Source: Rhodospirillales bacterium | GTDB lineage: Bacteria; Pseudomonadota; Alphaproteobacteria; Geminicoccales; Geminicoccaceae | Length of the DNA stretch: 7,845 bases | Assembly: GCA_007131045.1 (NCBI GenBank) | Contig: SLRI01000353.1 | Span: 1-7,845 of the forward strand | Direction: 5' to 3' | In this document: piece after piece, positions 1 through 4,777 of the stretch | Numbering within the stretch: position 1 is the stretch's first letter | How the letters are laid out: each line of letters begins with the position of its first letter | Made by a program: the position numbers and the translations under genes | The notes under the pieces: model-generated | What the model saw: the letters and a program-made list of their open reading frames with translations, nothing else | Told to the model about the DNA's origin: nothing | The model's database searches: none

Positions 1-47
1 CGGCGACCGTGGTCGAGACGGTGCGCGAGCTCATGGGGCGAGGCTGA
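1..47 (+). CDS. C-terminal end of a 2-oxoacid dehydrogenase E1 beta-like subunit (partial)
   Basis: Only the last 14 codons and the stop are visible, in the frame that starts at base 3 and ends with TGA at 45-47. The readable tail is ATVVETVRELMGRG, an amphipathic helix of the kind that ends transketolase-like E1 beta subunits. Such a short tail cannot identify a family, so the call rests mainly on context. The stop overlaps the start of the E2 gene by one base (TGATG), and E1 beta is the usual gene before E2 in pyruvate, acetoin and branched-chain 2-oxoacid dehydrogenase operons. The rest of the gene lies outside the window. The open frame and the overlap are seen; the identity is inferred. 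Confidence 0.5.
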   Translation, partial: ATVVETVRELMGRG

Positions 48-1300
48 TGCGTGACTTCAAGATGCCGGCCCTGGGCGCCGACATGGAGGCGGGGCTCTTG
101 GCCGAGTGGCTGGTGAAGCCGGGCGACACCATCAAGTCCGGCGACATCGTCTGTGTGGTCGAGACGCAAAAAGGCGCCATCGAGGTCGAGATCTTCGAGG
201 ACGGGGTGATCGAGGAACTGGTCGTCCAGCCGGGCGAGGAGGTGCCGGTCGGTGCCACCTTGGCGCGGCTCGACGGCCCGGCGGCGAAGGAGGAAGGGGC
301 GGCGCCGGCGCCTGCCCCGGAGAGGGCGCCGCCGAAAGCGCCGCCGCCCGAGCCGGCGCCGGCCGCACCGAAAGCTGCCGCACCGCCCGCGAAGCCGGCG
401 CCTGCCGAACCACGACCGGCACCGGTTGCCGGTGCCCGAGTGGCGATCAGCCCGGCGGCGCGCCGGCGGGCGGTCGAGCTGGGCCTCGATCCCGAAACGC
501 TGCACGGTACCGGCATCGACGGGTCGGTGACCTTGGCCGATATCGAGGCCGCGTCCCGCGAGCCCAGGGCGAAGCGGGCGGCTGCCGCACCGCCACCCGT
601 GCCGCCCGCCGCCAAGCCGGCGCGCAAGGGCTTCGATCCGGCGGAGATGCGCAAGGCGATCGCGGCGGCGATGCAGCGCTCGAAGCGCGAGATCCCGCAT
701 TATTATCTCGGCCAGACGATCGATTTCGCGGCGGCGACGGATTGGCTGGCGGCCACCAATGCGACGAAGCCACCGCCCGAGCGGCTGATGCCGGCGGCGC
801 TGCTCTTGAAGGCCACGGCTCTCGCCATGGCCGAGGTGCCGGCGCTGAACGGCCACTACGAGGACGGCGCCTTTCGGCCGGGCAGTGGGATCAATGTCGG
901 CTGGATCGTCGCACTCAGAGGTGGCGGGCTCGTGGCCCCGGCCATTCGCGACGCGGATCAGCTGGGTCTTGCCGAGCTCATGGCGGCGCTGCGCGATCTG
1001 GTCCAGCGGGCACGCTCGGGCGGGCTGCGCGCGTCGGAGCTCGGCTCCGGCACGGTGACGGTGACCAGCCTCGGCGAGCGCGGTGCGGACAGTGTGATCG
1101 GCGTGATCTACCCGCCGCAGGTGGCGATCATCGGCTTCGGCCGGATCGCGACACGGCCCTGGGTGGTGGACGGCGCGGTGACCGCCCGCCCCCTGGTCGA
1201 GACCACGCTGGCCGCCGACCACCGGGTCTGCGACGGGCATCTGGGCGGCCTCCTGCTGGCCGCCATCGACCGCTTCCTGCAACAACCCGAGAAGCTCTGA
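47..1300 (+). CDS. Dihydrolipoyl acyltransferase (E2) of a 2-oxoacid dehydrogenase complex
   Basis: This 417-residue protein is the E2 core that moves an acyl group from E1 to an acceptor thiol through a swinging lipoyl arm. Residues 1-77 form a lipoyl domain with the modified lysine at K42 in ETQKGAIEVE, where many E2s have ETDKA. A linker rich in Ala, Pro, Lys and Glu (about 80-130) leads to a peripheral subunit-binding domain at about 132-169 (VAISPAARRRAVELGLD, then GTGIDGSVTLADI). A second linker is followed by the catalytic domain from about 196. That domain ends with DHRVCDG at 391-397, carrying the active-site His392 and Asp396. One lipoyl domain and this length are normal for bacterial E2. 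The ATG overlaps the upstream stop, which supports this start and suggests translational coupling. The substrate (pyruvate, acetoin or a branched 2-oxoacid) cannot be read from the sequence, so no symbol is given. No E3 gene is visible. Confidence 0.93.
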   Translation: MRDFKMPALGADMEAGLLAEWLVKPGDTIKSGDIVCVVETQKGAIEVEIFEDGVIEELVVQPGEEVPVGATLARLDGPAAKEEGAAPAPAPERAPPKAPPPEPAPAAPKAAAPPAKPAPAEPRPAPVAGARVAISPAARRRAVELGLDPETLHGTGIDGSVTLADIEAASREPRAKRAAAAPPPVPPAAKPARKGFDPAEMRKAIAAAMQRSKREIPHYYLGQTIDFAAATDWLAATNATKPPPERLMPAALLLKATALAMAEVPALNGHYEDGAFRPGSGINVGWIVALRGGGLVAPAIRDADQLGLAELMAALRDLVQRARSGGLRASELGSGTVTVTSLGERGADSVIGVIYPPQVAIIGFGRIATRPWVVDGAVTARPLVETTLAADHRVCDGHLGGLLLAAIDRFLQQPEKL

Positions 1301-1303
1301 ACC

Positions 1304-1549
1304 ATGACCGATGCCGAACGTTTGGCCCTGATCAAGGACGTGCTCGGCGGGATCGCGCCCGAGGCCGCGGATGCGGAAATCCCCGGCGATGCCGACCTGC
1401 GCGAGACCCTGGATCTGGATTCCATGGATTTCATGAACTTCGTGATCGGCCTGCACGAGCGCACGGGCGTGGATATCCCCGAGGCCGACTATTCGCTCTT
1501 GTTCACGCTCGACGACGCCATGGCCTATCTGGCGGCCAAGGGCGTCTAG
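1304..1549 (+). CDS. Acyl carrier protein encoded with the E2 gene
   Basis: This is an 81-residue acidic protein of the phosphopantetheine-binding family. The attachment serine is S40 in LDLDSMDFMNF, matching the family DS(L/M) motif at the start of helix II. The length and the acidic helices before and after are normal for a free-standing ACP. It carries acyl groups as thioesters on a 4'-phosphopantetheine arm in the cytosol. It starts 3 bases after the E2 stop, so it is almost certainly in the same operon; the ribosome site is weak (GAGAAG far upstream). Its sequence does not look like the housekeeping AcpP, whose motif is usually DSLD, and no fab genes are nearby, so a special role with the dehydrogenase complex is likely but inferred. 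Its TAG stop lies in a CTAG shared with the convergent gene. Confidence 0.92.
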   Translation: MTDAERLALIKDVLGGIAPEAADAEIPGDADLRETLDLDSMDFMNFVIGLHERTGVDIPEADYSLLFTLDDAMAYLAAKGV

Positions 1550-2634
1550 CCCAAGCCTCGCCGGTCGACGGCGAAGGGCGCGGGATCGATGCCGGGGCTC
1601 TTGCCCAGGACCAGATCGGCCACGAGCTCGCCCGTGGCCGGCGCGTTCAGCATGCCCCAGACACTGTGGCCGGTGGCGACGAAGGCGCCCGGGGCATCCG
1701 GCACGGGGCCGAGGAGCGGCAGGCCGTCGCGCATGACCGGGCGAAAGCAGGCCTGGCGCGCGAGGACGGGGGAGCTGGCGAGGCCCGGGGCGAAGGCCCG
1801 GACCATGGCGAGGAGGCGGTCGGCGGTGGCAGGCTGGGGTGCGACGTGGCCGGGGTCGGCCGGCAGTGGAGGTTGGGCCGAGAGGCCGGAGACGTAGACC
1901 GTGCCGTCGCTCCTCGCCACCACCTCGGGGCTGTCGTGCGTGCCGTCCGCACCCAGGTAGTCGACGAAGAACGCCACGGGCTCGGTGGGTCCGTCCTCGA
2001 GCCGGAAGACGAGGCTGCTGCCTTCGAGGGCGTGGACAGGGGGCAGATCCAGGGTTGTCAGGAGGTTGGACCAGGGGCCCATGGCGATGACCACGGCGTC
2101 GGCCGAGATGCTCTCGCCGCCCGCGACGACACCCGAGACGCTGCCGTCGCTGCGCCGGGCGAGGTCGGTGACCGTGGCGTCGACCAGGCTGGCGCCGGCT
2201 TCGCGCGCGGCCTCGAGCAGCCCGCGGGTGAAGGCGGCGGGGTGGATGACGGCCGTGGTCTCGGGCGTGCCCAGCCGTTGCGTCGGGATGGTGGCGGAAT
2301 CGAGCCAGGCCGGCAGGCCGGTGGGCTGGTCGTTCGCCGGGCTCCGCCTGGCGTCGTGCTGGAGGTGCAGCGTGGTGACCGGGCGGTAGCCCCAGCGCTC
2401 GGGCATCGCCTCGGCGAGTTGGCGATGCAGCGCGAAGCTGCGTCGGGCGAGTGGCTGCAACGGCGAGCCGTCGCACCAGTCGAGCGCCAGAAAGCCGCCG
2501 GACTTGCCCGAGGCGCCGCAGGCGACGGCGGTCCGCTCGATGACGATGGGCTCGGCCCCGGCCTTCGCCAGAAAGTACGCCGTGGCAGCACCGATCACCC
2601 CGCCGCCGCAGACAACGACCCGCATGCTACCCAT
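1546..2634 (-). CDS. DAO-family FAD-dependent oxidoreductase, TDA3-like
   Basis: The 362-residue protein belongs to the D-amino-acid oxidase / glycine oxidase fold family of soluble flavoenzymes. A Rossmann FAD motif GGGVIG stands at residues 10-15, with the ribose-binding acid E33 at the end of the second strand (VIER). The stretch ASGKSGGFLALDWC (41-54) resembles, from memory, the eukaryotic TDA3-like putative oxidoreductases more than glycine oxidase or D-amino acid dehydrogenase. The C-terminal part (RPVMRDGLPLLGP, then ATGHSVWGMLNAPATGE) is the typical DAO second FAD-contact region. The substrate is unknown. Two starts are possible: M1 at 2634 or M4 at 2625; neither has a strong ribosome site, though AAGGA occurs 13 bases before M1. 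The gene follows the SDR gene by 9 bases, suggesting one transcript and perhaps successive oxidations. It ends tail to tail with the ACP gene. Confidence 0.85.
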   Translation of the reverse strand: MGSMRVVVCGGGVIGAATAYFLAKAGAEPIVIERTAVACGASGKSGGFLALDWCDGSPLQPLARRSFALHRQLAEAMPERWGYRPVTTLHLQHDARRSPANDQPTGLPAWLDSATIPTQRLGTPETTAVIHPAAFTRGLLEAAREAGASLVDATVTDLARRSDGSVSGVVAGGESISADAVVIAMGPWSNLLTTLDLPPVHALEGSSLVFRLEDGPTEPVAFFVDYLGADGTHDSPEVVARSDGTVYVSGLSAQPPLPADPGHVAPQPATADRLLAMVRAFAPGLASSPVLARQACFRPVMRDGLPLLGPVPDAPGAFVATGHSVWGMLNAPATGELVADLVLGKSPGIDPAPFAVDRRGLG

Positions 2635-2643
2635 CTTGGACCG

Positions 2644-3480
2644 TCATTCCTTCATGAAGCGCTCGAACGCATCCTCGTAGTCCGGGTGCCAGCGCGACAG
2701 CGGCGGGCGGTTTTCGGTGATGTCCTGCGCCGCCCAGGTAATGCGCTTTCTGTCCATCTCGGCCGTCACGTCGTTGTCCGGGCAGAGGATGTAGAAATCG
2801 CCCTTGGCCATGCCCTCGACCAGCTTGTCGATCACCTGCTCGGGCAGCCAGGCCCCATCCGGCTTTTCCTGGTGCTTGACGCGGGTGAAGCCGGTGAAGG
2901 TGAAGCCCGGGATCAGGAGGTGGGCCGAGACCTTGCAGCCCTCGGTGTTTCGGAGTTCGTGCGCCAGGGCCTCGGTCGCCACCTTCACCCCGGCCTTGGA
3001 GACGTTGTAGGCGGTATCACCCGGCGGGCAGGTGATGCCCTGCTTGGAGCCGGTGCTGATGATCGCACCTGCCGTTCCCTGGGCGATCATCCGGGGGGCG
3101 AAGGCCTGGATACCGTTGATGACGCCCCAGAGATTGGTCTGCAGGATCGCCTGCCAGCGCGCGTGCTCGGCAAAGAGCTGCCCACCGCCCTCGCGGCCGG
3201 CATTGTTCATCAGGATGGCGACATCGCCGAAGCGGTCGTAGACCTGCCCGACCAGCGCCTCGACGGCGGCGCGGTTGCCGACATCGCAGACCACGGGCAA
3301 GACGTCGGTCTTCTGGTCGAGCATGCCGGCGGCGGTCCGGAGCGCGTCGCGGTCGAGGTCGACCAGGACGAGCTTCATCCCGGCATCGGCGAAGCGTTCG
3401 GCGGCGGCGAGGCCGATCCCGCTCGCCGCCCCGGTGACGATGGCGACGCGGTTTTTGGCGATGGCCGGATGGCTGGGCAT
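2644..3480 (-). CDS. Short-chain dehydrogenase/reductase (SDR), NAD-type
   Basis: This 278-residue soluble oxidoreductase has all classical SDR marks: TGAASGIG at residues 16-23 for cofactor binding, Asp41 after the second strand (VLVDLD, favouring NAD(H) over NADP(H)), NNAG at 92-95, Asn116, and the catalytic Ser145, Tyr158 and Lys162 (YNVSK). The C-terminal part, about 200-278, is rich in charged and aromatic residues and somewhat longer than in 250-residue SDRs. It probably shapes the substrate pocket, but the substrate is unknown. The ATG at 3480 is chosen because AAGGA lies 7 bases before it. An in-frame ATG at 3501 would add 7 residues but has only a weak site. The gene probably shares a transcript with the downstream FAD oxidoreductase. 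Confidence 0.88.
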   Translation of the reverse strand: MPSHPAIAKNRVAIVTGAASGIGLAAAERFADAGMKLVLVDLDRDALRTAAGMLDQKTDVLPVVCDVGNRAAVEALVGQVYDRFGDVAILMNNAGREGGGQLFAEHARWQAILQTNLWGVINGIQAFAPRMIAQGTAGAIISTGSKQGITCPPGDTAYNVSKAGVKVATEALAHELRNTEGCKVSAHLLIPGFTFTGFTRVKHQEKPDGAWLPEQVIDKLVEGMAKGDFYILCPDNDVTAEMDRKRITWAAQDITENRPPLSRWHPDYEDAFERFMKE

Positions 3481-3487
3481 GGCGTGT

Positions 3488-3492
3488 TCCTT
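3488..3492 (-). promoter_or_regulatory. Ribosome binding site that fixes the SDR start
   Basis: AAGGA on the minus strand lies 7 bases before the ATG at 3480. It falls inside the 7-codon extension that would be used from the ATG at 3501, so it argues for the internal start. Seen directly; use in the cell is inferred. Confidence 0.55.
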
Positions 3493-3501
3493 CACGAGCA
3501 T

Positions 3502-3779
3502 GTTGCCGTCTCTGTCGAGCTCTCTAGCAGACGCGACCGGGCGTGCCGAACCCCGCGCCCGCGGGACGGCCGGCGGTCTCGTCCACCACCTTCTGGAACG
3601 ACGTCATGCTCGTTTTCGTTTCATCGTTGTGGGGGCGGCGCAGGGACGGTCGAGACGGAGTCGAATCGGATCAAGAGGTCGCACGGGTATCGCGCGTCCG
3701 GGCGGACCGTGCGCCAGCTGGCCGCGGGCGAGCGGCGGTCCCGGCAGTGGTGGGGCCGAGTTTCGAGCCGGTCCATGCT
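3502..3779. other. Region without a convincing gene, upstream of the SDR unit
   Basis: About 280 bases lie between the toxin remnant and the SDR start. Open frames exist on both strands but show low-complexity Arg, Ala, Gly and Pro composition, with no recognisable domain or good ribosome site. The promoter of the SDR-FAD oxidoreductase unit should be here unless it is read through from the right, but I could not pick out convincing -35 and -10 boxes. A 27-codon minus-strand frame at 3524-3607 is the only small candidate and is treated as a finding, not a gene. The frame continuing from the toxin remnant runs to 3621 without homology I recognise; this may be degenerated sequence left by the event that broke the toxin. 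Confidence 0.5.
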
Positions 3780-3924
3780 GTCAGCCTGGACCGCTCGATC
3801 GGCGGTGACGAGGGTAAGGTCCTCGGCGAGTGCCGTGGCGACGAGGAGGCGACGGTCAGCGGATTCGGCTCGTTCTGCAATCGCCCAAAAGGAGCACATG
3901 GGTATCGAGCAGCAGACCCGTCAC
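3780..3924 (-). pseudogene. Remnant of a VapC-type PIN-domain toxin gene
   Basis: Directly after the antitoxin, GTG at 3924 (sharing GTGA with the antitoxin stop) begins VTGLLLDTHVLL, the typical first strand of a VapC PIN-domain ribonuclease with its first catalytic Asp. A run of four T at 3887-3890 then shifts the frame. Read one base shorter, it continues as WAIAE, and the other frame goes on with ADRRLLVATALAEDLTLVTADRAV, the usual C-terminal PIN strand-helix-strand ending near 3783. An intact toxin has about 125-135 residues; only about 45 are recognisable, so roughly the central two thirds, including a middle catalytic acid, is missing. Both a deletion and a frameshift are needed to explain this, so an active enzyme is very unlikely. 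The family assignment is from motif recognition. Confidence 0.75.
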
Positions 3925-4184
3925 TTGTCGTCGGGCAGGCAGAGCTCGAAACCCTCCTCGCGGAGCTCCTCGTCGGTCAGGGGGCGAAATCGCTCTAGGT
4001 CCATGGGTGGCATCTTGCCGGCCCAATGGCCGTATTGCGGCCGCTTGCGTGGGACCGGGCCGACCGGAACGAGCTTGACCCCCGCTTCGGCCGACTTGTC
4101 GGCGATGACGATCTCCTCGCCGTCCAGGGCGCGCTGAACCAGCTTCGTCAGGTTACTCTGCGCATCCTTCAGGGTTACGATCAT
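3921..4184 (-). CDS. Phd/YefM-type antitoxin, now without an intact toxin
   Basis: This 87-residue protein has the N-terminal fold of type II antitoxins of the Phd/YefM group (MIVTLKDAQSNLTKLVQRAL, then GEEIVIADK and AGVKLVPV), which binds the operator as a dimer. A charged C-terminal tail (PLTDEELREEGFE) would wrap around and block the toxin. The ATG at 4184 is preferred because GAGG lies 6 bases before it; a GTG at 4196 would add 4 residues and overlaps that site. The normal partner is the PIN toxin encoded just downstream, whose start overlaps this stop by 4 bases, but that gene is broken. The antitoxin itself is complete in all expected regions. It may persist as a regulator, as protection against a related toxin elsewhere, or as a relic not yet decayed. 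Confidence 0.87.
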   Translation of the reverse strand: MIVTLKDAQSNLTKLVQRALDGEEIVIADKSAEAGVKLVPVGPVPRKRPQYGHWAGKMPPMDLERFRPLTDEELREEGFELCLPDDK

Positions 4185-4190
4185 CGTCCA

Positions 4191-4194
4191 CCTC
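4191..4194 (-). promoter_or_regulatory. Ribosome binding site of the antitoxin gene
   Basis: GAGG on the minus strand, 6 bases before the ATG at 4184. It overlaps the alternative GTG start at 4196-4194, which makes that upstream start unlikely. Confidence 0.5.
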
Positions 4195-4211
4195 ACCCGC
4201 CATACGCGTCT

Positions 4212-4240
4212 GAAGTAGCGAGCCGGTCAGGTGAGCGCAA
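4212..4240 (-). promoter_or_regulatory. Weak candidate promoter for the antitoxin gene
   Basis: On the minus strand TTGCGC (4240-4235) and TACTTC (4217-4212) are separated by 17 bases and lie 28 bases before the antitoxin ATG. The boxes match the sigma-70 consensus only partly, about three of six positions in the first and fewer in the second. The position and the overlapping inverted repeat are what make it worth listing. Confidence 0.2.
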
Positions 4241-4249
4241 GTCGACCGG
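4223..4249. repeat. Inverted repeat between the cys operon and the antitoxin gene
   Basis: CCGGTC at 4223-4228 and GACCGG at 4244-4249 are perfect 6-base arms around a 15-base centre. The repeat starts 4 bases past the DUF934 stop and covers the -35 box of the candidate antitoxin promoter. It could be the autoregulatory operator of the Phd-type antitoxin, or a weak hairpin ending the cys transcript. No T-run follows, so it is not a classical intrinsic terminator. At this GC content 6-base arms can also arise by chance. Confidence 0.35.
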
Positions 4250-4252
4250 GAC

Positions 4253-4777
4253 CTACTCCGCCGCCAGGGCCGGTCGGACGCCGCGCCGGGCGCGCCAGAC
4301 CGCCGTGGCTTCGGCTTCGCTGGTGTCGTCGTACTGATAGGCGAGGCCGATGCCGATCCTGGCCTTCTTCCAGCTGTCCTGCGCCCGACCCGGCTCGACC
4401 TCGAAGGCGTCGAAGCCGACCCGGCGCATGAACGGGTACTGGTCGACCAGAACGTTGCCGACAGCGCGGATCTCGCCTTTGAAGCCGTAGTGCCCGCGCA
4501 GCATGGCGGCCGAGGAGAAGGCGCGGCCGTCGACGAACTTGGGGAAGACCAGGGCTATGAGCTGCAGCCGCTCGAGCCAGGGCTCGAGCTCCTCGACCTT
4601 CTCGTGGCTCTCCAGCCTCACGCCGAGATTGCAGCCGCAGTGGAAGAGGAACTCGCCGTCGTCACCCTGGAGCCGCGCCAGGGTCACGATCTTCGGCCTG
4701 GCGCTCGGGATCGGCTGGTCGTCGGCGTAGAAGCGCCAGGTGTCCAGGATCCATTCGCCGTTCTTAAGCAGTGGCAT
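4253..4777 (-). CDS. DUF934 family protein of the sulfite reductase operon
   Basis: This 174-residue soluble protein is recognised as DUF934 by its overall pattern: an N-terminal WRFYADD segment, a central CGCNLGVRLESHEKVEEL stretch (about 47-64), the LVFPKFVDGRAFSSAAMLR core (about 77-95), and GNVLVDQYPFMRRVGFDAFEV (about 106-126). The family has no established biochemical role but is regularly encoded beside cysI, so a role in sulfite reduction, such as assembly, electron supply or regulation, is inferred. The ATG at 4777 is chosen because AAGGAGG lies 6 bases before it. The open frame runs on upstream to 4921, but that part lies inside cysI and has shadow-like composition. The gene overlaps the cysI end by 14 bases, so the two are probably translationally coupled. 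Confidence 0.9.
   Translation of the reverse strand: MPLLKNGEWILDTWRFYADDQPIPSARPKIVTLARLQGDDGEFLFHCGCNLGVRLESHEKVEELEPWLERLQLIALVFPKFVDGRAFSSAAMLRGHYGFKGEIRAVGNVLVDQYPFMRRVGFDAFEVEPGRAQDSWKKARIGIGLAYQYDDTSEAEATAVWRARRGVRPALAAE

Noticed and set aside
290..420. GCC/CCG-rich repeat-like stretch in the E2 gene.
   Set aside because: It encodes the flexible Ala/Pro linker after the lipoyl domain, a normal part of E2 proteins; the DNA shows no regular repeat unit.
3543..3998. A 151-codon plus-strand frame across the toxin remnant and intergenic region.
   Set aside because: It has no recognisable domain and no good ribosome site, and it runs opposite to the antitoxin and PIN remnant, which do have clear motifs.
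106..4137. A 1343-codon plus-strand open frame crossing E2, the ACP and the antisense of the FAD oxidoreductase, SDR and antitoxin genes.
   Set aside because: It runs in another frame of well-recognised genes on both strands and gives Arg-, Gly- and Ala-rich sequence without domains. Stop codons are rare in such frames at this GC content.
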